A stretch of 64,000 bases of DNA from Pseudolysinimonas sp051954455 (GTDB lineage Bacteria; Actinomycetota; Actinomycetes; Actinomycetales; Microbacteriaceae). Location of the stretch: assembly GCF_051954455.1 (NCBI RefSeq), contig NZ_JBQCHS010000018.1, positions 74,811 to 138,810 on the forward strand. Reading direction: 5' to 3'. The notes beneath the pieces were generated by a model. It was not told the origin of the DNA, did no database searches, and saw nothing but the letters and a program-made list of their open reading frames with translations. Positions 7,529 through 16,317 of this stretch are shown in pieces (the first letter of the stretch is position 1; each line of letters starts with the position of its first letter). The translations under genes were made by a program, and so were the position numbers.

Positions 7529-9604
7529 GTGGCGACACGCGTGTTCGTGACCTCCGCCGAGGGCGGATCCGGCAAGTCGACGGTGGCGGTCGGGCTCCTG
7601 CAGGCCCTGACGGGCTCCGCGGCGGCGGTCCGCGTCTACCGTCCGATCGCACGCGGTGCGGACGACTACGTGCTCGAGGCGCTCCGCGCGCACTCGGGCG
7701 CGACCGTCCCGCTCGGGGACGCGATCGGCGTCGGCTACGACGACCTGCACGCGGACCCCGACGCCGCGCTCGCGCGCATCCTCGAGCGGTACCGCGCGCT
7801 GGAGGACGACGCCGACGCGGTGCTCATCCTCGGCTCCGACTACACCGACGTCGCCGCGCCGACCGAGCTCGCGGTGAACGCGCGCATCGCCGCGACCCTC
7901 GACGCCCCCGTCGTGCTCGTGCTCGCCGGCCGCGACCCGGACGGCGCGTGGCGCTCCGCCTCGGCGGTCGCCGAGGTCGGGCGGATCGCCGTCGCCGAGC
8001 TGCGCGCCGAGCACGCGCGCCCGATCGCGATCGTGGTCAACCGCGCCGACCCCGGCGCGCTCCCGGCGATCGCCGACGCGGTGCGCGAGCGCACGGGCGC
8101 ACCCACCTGGGCGATCCCGGAGGATGCGACGCTCTCGGCGCCGCTGCTCTCGACGGTGCTCGCCGCGGCCGACGCGGAGCTCTGGCGCGGCGATCCCGAG
8201 CTGCTGTCCCGCCCGGTCAGCGGCGCGGTCGTCGCCGCGATGACGATGGAGAACGTGCTCCCTCGCCTGCAGGAGGGCGCGGTCGTGGTGGTCCCCGGCG
8301 ACCGCAGCGACGTGCTGATCGGCAGCGTCGTCGCCCATCTGGCGCAGACGTTCCCGACGCTCGCCGGCATCGTGCTGAACGGCGGGTTCGCGACCTCGGA
8401 GCCGGTCACCCGCCTGCTCGACGGCCTCGGCGCCCGCGTGCCGATCGCCCGCACCGCGCTCGGCACCTACGACACGGCGGTGCGGATCACCCGCGCCCGC
8501 AGCCGGCTCGCCGCCGACTCGCCCGAGAAGTACGCCCTGGCGCTCGGACTGGCGGAGCGCCACGTCGACCTCGGCGAGATCGTGCGGCTCCTCAGCGTCC
8601 CGGCCTCGCCGGTCATGACGCCCCTCCGGTTCGAGCAGCTGCTCGTCGAGCGCGCGCGGGCCCACCGTCGTCGGATCGTCCTCCCGGAGGGCGGAGACGA
8701 CCGCATCCTCCGCGCGGCGGCGGCCGCCCTGCAGCGCGGCATCGCCGACATCACGATCCTGGGCGAGGAGGCGGCGGTGCGCGCGCGGGCGGCGGAGCTC
8801 GGCGTCGACATCGCGGGCGCCGCGGTCGTGTCGCCGCACGACCCCGAGCTCGTCGCCCGGTTCGCGGAGGAGTACCACCGGCGTCGCGCCGCGAAGGGCG
8901 TCACGCTCGAACGCGCCGCGGAGGTCGTGACCGACGTGGCCTACTTCGGCACCATGATGGTGCTCCTCGGCCTGGCCGACGGCATGGTGTCGGGCGCCGT
9001 GCACACCACCGCGCACACGATCCGGCCGGCGTTCGAGGTCGTGAAGACGCGGCCGGGCGTCTCGGTGGTCTCGAGCGTGTTCCTCATGGCGCTGGCCGAT
9101 CGTGTGCTGGTCTACGGCGACTGCGCCGTGATCCCGGAGCCGACCGTCGAGCAGCTCGCCGACATCGCGATCTCGTCGGCCGACACGGCCCGCCGCTTCG
9201 GGATCGAGCCGCGCGTGGCGATGCTCAGCTACTCGACGGGGGAGTCGGGCAGCGGCTCCGACGTCGACGAGGTGCGGGCCGCGACCGACCTGGTGCGACG
9301 ACGCGACCCCGAGCTGCCCGTGGCAGGACCCATCCAGTACGACGCGGCCGCCGACCCCGACGTCGGCGCCGCGAAGATGCCGGGATCCGACGTCGCCGGC
9401 CGGGCGACGGTGTTCGTGTTCCCCGACCTCAACACGGGCAACAACACCTACAAGGCGGTGCAGCGGAGCGCCGGAGCGGTCGCGATCGGCCCGGTGCTGC
9501 AGGGTCTCGCCAAGCCCATCAACGACCTCTCGCGGGGCGCGCTCGTGCGCGACATCGTGAACACCATCGCGATCACCGCGATCCAGGCCCAGGAGGATGC
9601 GTGA
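7529..9604 (+). CDS. pta: Phosphate acetyltransferase, long form with P-loop/DRTGG N-terminus
   Basis: 691 residues. Interconverts acetyl-CoA plus phosphate and acetyl phosphate plus CoA. The N-terminal dethiobiotin-synthetase-like region has a P-loop (SAEGGSGKSTVAVG), the DRTGG domain follows (about 200-310) and the PTA_PTB catalytic domain fills about 360-690 (FGTMMVLLGLADGMVSGA, then SYSTGESGSGSDVDEV). Start GTG 7529 was chosen; GTG 7520 in the same frame is possible. It overlaps ackA by 4 bp (GTGA). With Xfp and AckA it forms a phosphoketolase-acetate module placed under the DosR-type box at 7024-7037. Confidence 0.94.
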   Translation: MATRVFVTSAEGGSGKSTVAVGLLQALTGSAAAVRVYRPIARGADDYVLEALRAHSGATVPLGDAIGVGYDDLHADPDAALARILERYRALEDDADAVLILGSDYTDVAAPTELAVNARIAATLDAPVVLVLAGRDPDGAWRSASAVAEVGRIAVAELRAEHARPIAIVVNRADPGALPAIADAVRERTGAPTWAIPEDATLSAPLLSTVLAAADAELWRGDPELLSRPVSGAVVAAMTMENVLPRLQEGAVVVVPGDRSDVLIGSVVAHLAQTFPTLAGIVLNGGFATSEPVTRLLDGLGARVPIARTALGTYDTAVRITRARSRLAADSPEKYALALGLAERHVDLGEIVRLLSVPASPVMTPLRFEQLLVERARAHRRRIVLPEGGDDRILRAAAAALQRGIADITILGEEAAVRARAAELGVDIAGAAVVSPHDPELVARFAEEYHRRRAAKGVTLERAAEVVTDVAYFGTMMVLLGLADGMVSGAVHTTAHTIRPAFEVVKTRPGVSVVSSVFLMALADRVLVYGDCAVIPEPTVEQLADIAISSADTARRFGIEPRVAMLSYSTGESGSGSDVDEVRAATDLVRRRDPELPVAGPIQYDAAADPDVGAAKMPGSDVAGRATVFVFPDLNTGNNTYKAVQRSAGAVAIGPVLQGLAKPINDLSRGALVRDIVNTIAITAIQAQEDA

Positions 9605-10731
9605 GCGGTCCGACCGTCTTCGTGCTCAACACCGGCTCATCGTCGGTCAAGTACCGGCTGCTCGACGCGTCGACCGGCGAGGCGCACGCCGACGGGATCG
9701 TGGAGCGGGTCGGCGAGCCGGGGTCCGGTGTGCCGGATCACGCGGCCGCGATCGAGCGCATCCTCGCCGACCTGGACGGCCCCGCCCTCGACGCCGTCGG
9801 CCACCGGGTCGTGCACGGCGGGGCGCGGTTCACCGAGGCCGTCGTCATCGACGCCGACGTGGAGGCCGCGATCGAGGAGCTCGCCCCGCTCGCGCCGCTC
9901 CACAACCCGCCGGCCCTCGCGGGCATCCGCGCCGCCCGCCGCGCGCTGCCGGGCGTGCCGCACGTCGCCGTCTTCGACACCGCCTTCCACCACACGCTGC
10001 CGCTCGCCGCGTCGACGTACGCGATCGACGCCGAGCTGGCCGCCCGGCACGACGTCCGCCGGTACGGGTTCCACGGCACGTCCTACCGGATCGTGAGCGA
10101 GCGGGCCGCCGAGCTCCTGGGGCGCCCGCTCGCGGAGCTGCGGATGGTGGTGCTGCACCTCGGCAACGGCGCGTCGGCGGCGGCCATCGACCGCGGCCGG
10201 TCCGTCGACACGTCGATGGGCCTCACCCCGCTGGAGGGCCTCGTGATGGGCACCCGATCGGGCGACCTCGACCCGGCGATCCCGCTCTACCTCGCGCGGC
10301 ACGCCGGCCTCGACGTCGACGCGCTCGACGCGCTGCTGAACCGTCGCAGCGGGCTCCTCGGCCTCGCGCGACGCTCCGACATGCGCGACGTGGTGGAGGC
10401 CGCGACCGGCGGCGACCGGGCGGCGGGGCTCGCGCTCGACGTCTACCTGCACCGGATCCGCCACTACATCGGCGCCTACGCCGCCGTCCTGGGCGGGATC
10501 GACGCGCTCGTCTTCACCGCGGGAGTGGGGGAGAACAGCGCCCCGGTGCGGGCCGGCGCCGTCGAAGGGCTCAGCTTCCTCGGGATCGCCGTCGACGCGG
10601 CCGCCAACAACGCGGCCGACGACGGAGCGCGGTGCATCTCGCCCGCGGACGGTCCGGTCGCGGTGCTCGTCGTCCCGACCGACGAGGAGTGGCAGATCGC
10701 CCGCGAGACGGCGGCGGTCACCCGGCGCTGA
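9601..10731 (+). CDS. ackA: Acetate kinase
   Basis: 376 residues. Makes ATP and acetate from acetyl phosphate and ADP. All diagnostic blocks are present: FVLNTGSSSVKYRLLD (N-terminus), GHRVVHGGARF, FDTAFHHTLP, YGFHGTSYRIV, HLGNGASAAAIDRGRSVDTS and FTAGVGENS. The GTG start overlaps the pta stop. xfp follows after 71 bp with its own box. In this island AckA is the ATP-yielding step for acetyl phosphate formed by phosphoketolase or Pta under oxygen limitation. Confidence 0.95.
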   Translation: MSGPTVFVLNTGSSSVKYRLLDASTGEAHADGIVERVGEPGSGVPDHAAAIERILADLDGPALDAVGHRVVHGGARFTEAVVIDADVEAAIEELAPLAPLHNPPALAGIRAARRALPGVPHVAVFDTAFHHTLPLAASTYAIDAELAARHDVRRYGFHGTSYRIVSERAAELLGRPLAELRMVVLHLGNGASAAAIDRGRSVDTSMGLTPLEGLVMGTRSGDLDPAIPLYLARHAGLDVDALDALLNRRSGLLGLARRSDMRDVVEAATGGDRAAGLALDVYLHRIRHYIGAYAAVLGGIDALVFTAGVGENSAPVRAGAVEGLSFLGIAVDAAANNAADDGARCISPADGPVAVLVVPTDEEWQIARETAAVTRR

Positions 10732-10753
10732 TCCCGTGTGCATCGGGTGGGAG

Positions 10754-10767
10754 GGGACCTCCGGCCC
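10754..10767 (+). promoter_or_regulatory. DosR-type box 7, xfp
   Basis: GGGACCTCCGGCCC. Centre 42.5 nt before GTG 10803; -10 CAGGCT (10791-10796) after 23 bp. Confidence 0.85.
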
Positions 10768-10802
10768 TGGGAGCACGGCGGCGCCGGCGTCAGGCTGGGC
10801 GC

Positions 10803-13217
10803 GTGGACACCGCACCCGTCGCCCCTGCCGTCAGCACTCCGGGCCTCAGCACCCCGGCCGTCACCGAGGAGACGATCGATCGGATCGACGCGTGGTGGCG
10901 CGCCGCCAACTACCTCAGCATCGGTCAGATCTACCTGCTGGCGAATCCGCTGCTGCGCGAACCGCTCCGACCGGAGCACGTCAAGTCGCGGCTGCTCGGC
11001 CACTGGGGGACCACCCCCGGCCTCAACCTGCTGTGGGCGCACCTCAACCGCGCGATCCGCGAGCGCGACCTCGACACGATCTTCATCTGCGGCCCCGGCC
11101 ACGGCGGCCCGGGCCTGGTCGCGAGCGCCTGGCTCGACGGCACCTACTCGGAGCTCTACCCGGAGGTCGACCGCAGCGAGGCGGGCGTGCTGCGGATGTT
11201 CCGCCGCTTCTCGTTCCCGGGCGGCATCCCGAGCCACGCCTCGCCCGACACCCCCGGGTCGATCCACGAGGGCGGTGAGCTCGGGTACTCGCTGAGCCAC
11301 GCCTACGGCGCCGCCTTCGACAATCCGGACCTGCTGGTCGCCTGCGTGATCGGCGACGGCGAGGCCGAGACGGGGGCCCTCGCGACGAGCTGGCACTCCA
11401 ACAAGTTCCTGAACCCGGTGCGCGACGGGGTCGTGCTGCCGATCCTGCACCTGAACGGCTACAAGATCGCGAACCCGACCGTGCTCGCGCGGATCCCGGA
11501 GGAGGAGCTGCTCTCGTTGCTGCGCGGGTACGGACACGAGCCCTATGTGGTCAGCGGCGGCTTCGACGGGGAGGATCCGCGGGACGTGCACGCCCGGCTC
11601 GCCGCGACCCTCGACGTCGTCCTCGACCGGATCCGCGACATCAAGGCGTCCGCGCGGGAGGACGGCGAACGACCGGCGTGGCCGATGATCGTCCTCCGCA
11701 CCCCGAAGGGCTGGACCTGCCCGGACGAGATCGACGGGGTCCCGGTCGAGGGGACCTTCCGCGCGCACCAGGTGCCGCTCGCCAATGCGCGCGACACCGA
11801 GGCCCACCTCCGCGTGCTCGAGGAGTGGATGCGGTCCTACCGCCCGGAGGAGCTGTTCGACGAGGCGGGGGCGCCGCTCCCTGAGGTGGTCGCGCTCGCC
11901 CCGGAGGGCGACCGGCGGATGAGCGCCAACCCGGTCGCGAACGGCGGCCTCCTCCGGGTGCCGCTGAGGCTCCCGGACTTCCGCGACTACGGCGTGCAGG
12001 TGACGGTCCCCGGCGCCGCCGACGATCAGGCCACCGCGGTCCTCGGGCGCTGGCTGGCGGACGTCATCCGCATGAACCCCGACACGTTCCGCATCGTCGG
12101 GCCCGACGAGACCGCGTCCAACCGGCTCGCGCCCGCGGTGTACGAGGCGACGGCGAAGCAGTGGGAGGGCGCCTACCTCGACGAGGACGTGCACCTCGCC
12201 CGCGCGGGGCGCGTGCTCGAGATGCTGAGCGAGCACCAGTGCCAGGGCTGGCTCGAGGGGTACCTGCTCACGGGCCGGCACGGCCTCTTCAACTGCTACG
12301 AGGCGTTCGTGCACATCGTCGACTCCATGTTCAACCAGCACGCGAAGTGGCTGGAGTCCTCGCGCCGGATCCCCTGGCGGCGCCCGATCTCGAGCCTCAA
12401 CTACCTGCTCTCGAGCCACGTCTGGCGGCAGGACCACAACGGCTTCAGCCACCAGGACCCGGGATTCGTCGACCTGGCCGTCAACAAGAGCGCGGAGGTC
12501 GTGCGCGTCTACTTCCCGTTCGACGCCAACACCCTGCTGTCGACCTACGACCACTGCCTCCGCTCCGAGGACTACGTGAACATCGTGGTCGCCGGCAAGC
12601 AGCCCGCCCCGCAGTGGCTGACCATGGAGGAGGCGGTCGAGCACTGCACGCGCGGCCTCGGCATCCTGCCGTGGGCGAGCACGGAGCGCGACGGCGAGGA
12701 GCCGGACGTCGTGCTCGCCTGCGCGGGCGACGTGCCGACGCTCGAGACGATCGCCGCCGCCGAGCTCCTCCGCGATCGGATCCCGGAGCTCGCGATCCGC
12801 GTCGTCAACGTCGTCGACCTGATGCGCCTCCAGTCCGAGCGCGAGCATCCGCACGGGCTGTCCGACATCGAGTTCGACGCGCTGTTCACCGTCGACAAGC
12901 CGGTGATCTTCGCCTACCACGGCTATCCCTGGATGATCCACCGGCTGACCTACCGCCGCCACGGCCACGACAACATCCACGCGCGCGGATTCCTCGAGCG
13001 CGGCACCACCACGACGCCGTTCGACATGGTCATGCTCAACGACCTGGACCGCTTCCACCTCGCGATCGACGTGCTCGACCGGGTGCCGGGGCTGGGGGCG
13101 GCGCACGCGGAGCTCCGCCAGGAGCTGGTCGACGCGCGCCTCCGCGCCCGCGCGCACACGCGCGAGACCGGCGACGACCTGCCGGAGGTGCGCGACTGGC
13201 GCTGGACGCCGCGCTGA
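10803..13217 (+). CDS. xfp: Xylulose-5-phosphate/fructose-6-phosphate phosphoketolase
   Basis: 804 residues, the usual Xfp length. A TPP-dependent enzyme that splits xylulose 5-phosphate (or fructose 6-phosphate) with phosphate to give acetyl phosphate plus glyceraldehyde 3-phosphate (or erythrose 4-phosphate). It has the family blocks ICGPGHGGPGLVASAW, SIHEGGELGYSLSHAYGAAF and the TPP motif GDGEAETGALATSWHSNKF. The GTG start has no Shine-Dalgarno. Box 10754-10767 is centred 42.5 nt upstream with -10 CAGGCT at 10791-10796. It feeds acetyl phosphate to the adjacent AckA. Confidence 0.95.
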   Translation: MDTAPVAPAVSTPGLSTPAVTEETIDRIDAWWRAANYLSIGQIYLLANPLLREPLRPEHVKSRLLGHWGTTPGLNLLWAHLNRAIRERDLDTIFICGPGHGGPGLVASAWLDGTYSELYPEVDRSEAGVLRMFRRFSFPGGIPSHASPDTPGSIHEGGELGYSLSHAYGAAFDNPDLLVACVIGDGEAETGALATSWHSNKFLNPVRDGVVLPILHLNGYKIANPTVLARIPEEELLSLLRGYGHEPYVVSGGFDGEDPRDVHARLAATLDVVLDRIRDIKASAREDGERPAWPMIVLRTPKGWTCPDEIDGVPVEGTFRAHQVPLANARDTEAHLRVLEEWMRSYRPEELFDEAGAPLPEVVALAPEGDRRMSANPVANGGLLRVPLRLPDFRDYGVQVTVPGAADDQATAVLGRWLADVIRMNPDTFRIVGPDETASNRLAPAVYEATAKQWEGAYLDEDVHLARAGRVLEMLSEHQCQGWLEGYLLTGRHGLFNCYEAFVHIVDSMFNQHAKWLESSRRIPWRRPISSLNYLLSSHVWRQDHNGFSHQDPGFVDLAVNKSAEVVRVYFPFDANTLLSTYDHCLRSEDYVNIVVAGKQPAPQWLTMEEAVEHCTRGLGILPWASTERDGEEPDVVLACAGDVPTLETIAAAELLRDRIPELAIRVVNVVDLMRLQSEREHPHGLSDIEFDALFTVDKPVIFAYHGYPWMIHRLTYRRHGHDNIHARGFLERGTTTTPFDMVMLNDLDRFHLAIDVLDRVPGLGAAHAELRQELVDARLRARAHTRETGDDLPEVRDWRWTPR

Positions 13218-13241
13218 CCTCCGGGGATCCGTCCGGGATCC

Positions 13242-13255
13242 GGGACCTCCGGCCC
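13242..13255 (+). promoter_or_regulatory. DosR-type box 8, P1B ATPase
   Basis: GGGACCTCCGGCCC. Centre 42.5 nt before GTG 13291; -10 CACGGT (13279-13284) after 23 bp. Confidence 0.85.
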
Positions 13256-13290
13256 TGGCCGCGGCGGCGCCGCCCCGGCACGGTCGAGGA

Positions 13291-15108
13291 GTGAGATCGT
13301 TCGCGGCGTCGATGGTGCTCCTCGGCGCCACGCTCGTCGACGGCGCCCTGGCCGGCGTCCTCGCCGCGGCCGGAGCCGCCGCCGCGGTCGCCTGGGTCCT
13401 CGCCTCCTTCGCGGTCGCGGTCGCCGCGTGGCGGCTCGTGCGGATGATCGCCGACCTGCGCGACCGGCGCTGGGGCGTCGACGTGCTCGCGGTGCTGGCC
13501 GTCGGCAGCACCGTCGTCGTCGGCGAGTTCTGGGCGGCCTGGGTGATCACGGTGATGATGACCGGCGGGGACGCGCTCGAGGCGTACGCGTCGCACCGGG
13601 CGCACGGCGAGATCCAGGCGATGCTGGAGCGCGCGCCGCGGACGGCGCTGCGCCTGCCGCCGGCAGACGCGCCCGACGCGCCGCCCGTCGAGATCGAGGT
13701 CGCCGCGATCGCGATCGGCGCCGTGCTGCTCATCCGGCCGGGCGACGTCGTGCCCGTCGACGCGGACGTGGTCGACGCGCGCGGCGCGTTCGACCTGTCG
13801 GCGATCACCGGCGAGAGCCTGCCCGAGACCCGCCGGGCGGGCGAGAGGGTGCCGAGCGGCGCCGTCGCCACGACGGCCCCGGTGCGGGTGCGCTGCGCCG
13901 TGGTGGCGGAGGCGAGCGAATACCAGCGGATCGTGCGCGCCGTCGAGGCGGCTGCCGGTTCCCGCTCCGGATTCGTGCGGCTGGCGGACCGGATCGCGGT
14001 CCCGTTCACCGGCGTCTCCCTCGCGATCGCCGGAATCGCCTGGGCCGTCTCCGGCTCCTTCCTGCGCTTCGCCGAGGTCCTCGTCGTGGCCACGCCGTGC
14101 TCGCTCCTCATCGCCGCGCCGGCCGCATTCGTCGCCGGCATGGGACGCACGGCCCGCGCCGGCGTCGTCATGAAGAACGCCGCCGCCCTCGAGCGCCTCG
14201 CCTCCGTGCGGGCGGCAGCGTTCGACAAGACCGGCACGCTCACCGGCGGTTCGCCCTCGGTCTCCCGCGTCGAGGTGGAGGCCGGCAGCGACGAGGCCGC
14301 GGTGCTGGGGGAGGCCGCCGCGGCGGAATCGGCGTCGTCGCACGCTTTGGCCGCTGCCGTCGTCGCGGCGGCCCGTGAGCACGCCGTGGCGATGCCCGCG
14401 CTCTCGGGGGTCGAGGAGCATCCCGGCGAGGGGATGTCGGCCCGGCTCGACGGCCAGGAGCTGCGGGTGGGCGCCGCCGCATTCACCGGGGCGGAGCCTC
14501 GCCCGGCCGCGGGAGAGGCGATCGTGCACGTGGCCGTCGGCGGACGCGAACGCGGGCGCATCGTGCTGCGCGACCCGATCCGGCCGGACGCGCGCGAGGT
14601 GATCGCGGCGCTGCGGGCCGACGGGGTGGAGCGCATCGCGATGGTCACCGGCGACGACGTCGGCACGGCGCGGACCGTCGCCGCGGAGGCCGGCATCGAG
14701 GAGGTCCACGCGGCCCTGAGCCCGCAGGACAAGGCGCGGATCGTCGCGGCGCTCTCTCCGCGACCGGCGATGATGGTCGGCGACGGCATCAACGACGTGC
14801 TCGTCCTGGCCTCGGCGGACATCGGCGTCGCCATGAACCGATCCGGTCTCGGCGCCGCCGGGGAGTCGGCCGACGCGGTGATCCTGACCGGGCGGCTGGA
14901 CGCGCTGCTCGCGGCGCGGCGGATCGCCTTCCGCACCCGGCGCATCGCCCGGCAGAGCGTCTGGCTCGGGGCGGGCATCAGCGTCGCGTTGATGCTCGTG
15001 GCGACCACCGGCGTGCTCCCGCCGATCCTCGGGGCGGTGGCGCAGGAGGCCGTCGACGTCCTCACCATCCTCAACGCGCTCCGCGCTACCCGCGCCGGCC
15101 GGTCCTGA
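13291..15108 (+). CDS. P1B-type metal-transporting P-type ATPase, short form with TPC motif
   Basis: 605 residues. Actuator TGES (ITGESLPETRR), membrane metal motif ATPCSLLIAAP (TPC, not CPC), phosphorylation DKTGTLTGG and hinge GDGINDVLVLASADIG. There is no N-terminal CxxC metal-binding domain, and the usual SEHPL histidine-proline pair reads SSHAL. TPC/SPC pumps usually move Co, Zn, Fe or Mn rather than Cu (family knowledge); the substrate here is not determinable. GTG 13291 is set by box 13242-13255, centred 42.5 nt upstream, with -10 CACGGT at 13279-13284. Monocistronic; it converges with the flavodoxin-like gene 3 nt away. Confidence 0.85.
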   Translation: MRSFAASMVLLGATLVDGALAGVLAAAGAAAAVAWVLASFAVAVAAWRLVRMIADLRDRRWGVDVLAVLAVGSTVVVGEFWAAWVITVMMTGGDALEAYASHRAHGEIQAMLERAPRTALRLPPADAPDAPPVEIEVAAIAIGAVLLIRPGDVVPVDADVVDARGAFDLSAITGESLPETRRAGERVPSGAVATTAPVRVRCAVVAEASEYQRIVRAVEAAAGSRSGFVRLADRIAVPFTGVSLAIAGIAWAVSGSFLRFAEVLVVATPCSLLIAAPAAFVAGMGRTARAGVVMKNAAALERLASVRAAAFDKTGTLTGGSPSVSRVEVEAGSDEAAVLGEAAAAESASSHALAAAVVAAAREHAVAMPALSGVEEHPGEGMSARLDGQELRVGAAAFTGAEPRPAAGEAIVHVAVGGRERGRIVLRDPIRPDAREVIAALRADGVERIAMVTGDDVGTARTVAAEAGIEEVHAALSPQDKARIVAALSPRPAMMVGDGINDVLVLASADIGVAMNRSGLGAAGESADAVILTGRLDALLAARRIAFRTRRIARQSVWLGAGISVALMLVATTGVLPPILGAVAQEAVDVLTILNALRATRAGRS

Positions 15109-15111
15109 CAC

Positions 15112-15576
15112 TCAGTCGGGTCGGTCCCAGCCCGGTCGGCCGAGGGCGATCAGGCGGCCCCAGTCGCGCGCCTCCATGAGCACGCCGGCGAGCTGCGCCG
15201 CCGACGGGTCGACCCGGAATCCGCGCCCCGCGCTCAGCAGCGCCCCGCCCGCCCGCCGCGCCCGGCGCCGGAGCGCGCGCAGCGCGGTATCGGGCAGCAG
15301 ACGCCGCCGCGGGCGGGTCGTGAAGACGAGGACCCCGTGGTCGTCGAGGTGGTGCGCGTCGATCCAGCGCCGAAGCCCGCCCTCGACGTCCGGCAGGGTC
15401 CCGCGACGGGTCGGAGCGCCGAGCACCACGAGTCCGGCGTCGCGGATCGTGGCGTCGTCCGCCTCGCGACTCGATACGCAGCGGACCGTGTAGCGCACCC
15501 GCAGACCCTCGGCGATCGCCTCCGCGACCTCACGGACGACGGGTGCCGTCGCGTCGTAGACGACGGTCGCGATCAT
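15112..15576 (-). CDS. Flavodoxin-like protein, degenerate phosphate loop
   Basis: 154 residues with flavodoxin-type alternation: TVVYDATAPVVREVAEAIAE at the N-terminus, then GLVVLGAPTRRGTLP and VLVFTTRP. The FMN phosphate loop normally reads T/S-x-T-G-x-T. Here it is YDATAPV, so FMN binding is doubtful. Last gene of a minus-strand operon; its ATG overlaps the stop of the USP-like gene (ATGA). A second flavodoxin-like gene with a better loop lies at 19291-19842. Confidence 0.72.
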   Translation of the reverse strand: MIATVVYDATAPVVREVAEAIAEGLRVRYTVRCVSSREADDATIRDAGLVVLGAPTRRGTLPDVEGGLRRWIDAHHLDDHGVLVFTTRPRRRLLPDTALRALRRRARRAGGALLSAGRGFRVDPSAAQLAGVLMEARDWGRLIALGRPGWDRPD

Positions 15577-16304
15577 TCCCGCAGCCGGCTCGAGCCGCCC
15601 CCGCGGGCGACCAGGAGCGGGATCGCCGTCCGATCGATGAGCTCGCCGAGCACCGAGGCGGGCGAGCTGATCCGCTCACCGCCCACGACGAGGAGCTCGC
15701 GCCCGCGGGACTCGTCGAGGAGCGCGTGCGCAGCGGCGGTCGAGCGCACCCGCGAACTCAGCTCCACGGTCGGGTGGTGGCGCTCGACGGTCGCGCGCCC
15801 GATGCGGAGGGCGGGGTCGGTGCGGCCCTCGCGCGTGGAGAACGGCTCGAAGCGCGCGGCGACGGCGTGGACCAGCAGGAGCGGCGCTCCCGCGTGCTCG
15901 GCCTCGGCTCCCGCGGCGGCGGCGGTCATCCCCGCGTCGCTGAGGCGGTCGACGCCGCAGACGATCCCCGATCCCGGCGCCGCGTCCTCCGGCACGATCG
16001 CGACGGAGCACCCGAAGAGCGTGACGAGCCCCCGGGCGCGCCGGCGGCTCTCGGCGTCCGAGACGCCCACGACGACGACGTCCGCGGGATGCGGCATCGG
16101 CAGCGTGGGCATCGATTCGGGATCGCCGTCGTCCCCGACGCGGAACGCGTCGAGGGGGATGTCGCGGATGGCCATGCGCTCCTCGGCCCAGGCGCGGGCC
16201 CGGTGCGCGGCGGACCCGCCGTCGTCGGCCACCCAGACGTGGGCGAAGGGCTCGAACTCCCCGGCATCGTGTTCGACGTCGGCAGAGCGGAAGGTCTCGG
16301 TCAT
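15573..16304 (-). CDS. USP-like protein lacking the ATP motif
   Basis: 243 residues, probably two diverged UspA-like halves. The first has ADVVVVGVSDAESRRRARG and CSVAIVPEDAAPGSG; the second has LLVVGGERISSPASV and IPLLVARGG. Neither half keeps G-2x-G-9x-G-S/T. ATG 16304 has RBS GAAGGA. It sits 13 nt after the tandem USP gene and overlaps the flavodoxin-like gene by 4 bp, so all three share the box at 17234-17247. A structural or heteromeric partner of the ATP-binding USPs is one possibility (inference). Confidence 0.68.
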   Translation of the reverse strand: MTETFRSADVEHDAGEFEPFAHVWVADDGGSAAHRARAWAEERMAIRDIPLDAFRVGDDGDPESMPTLPMPHPADVVVVGVSDAESRRRARGLVTLFGCSVAIVPEDAAPGSGIVCGVDRLSDAGMTAAAAGAEAEHAGAPLLLVHAVAARFEPFSTREGRTDPALRIGRATVERHHPTVELSSRVRSTAAAHALLDESRGRELLVVGGERISSPASVLGELIDRTAIPLLVARGGGSSRLRE

Positions 16305-16317
16305 CTCGGTCCTTCTC

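Noticed and set aside
10476..15074. 1532-codon minus-strand open frame opposite xfp and the P1B ATPase
   Set aside because: Spans two well-supported plus-strand genes; no domain resemblance; stop-poor only because of GC-rich third positions.
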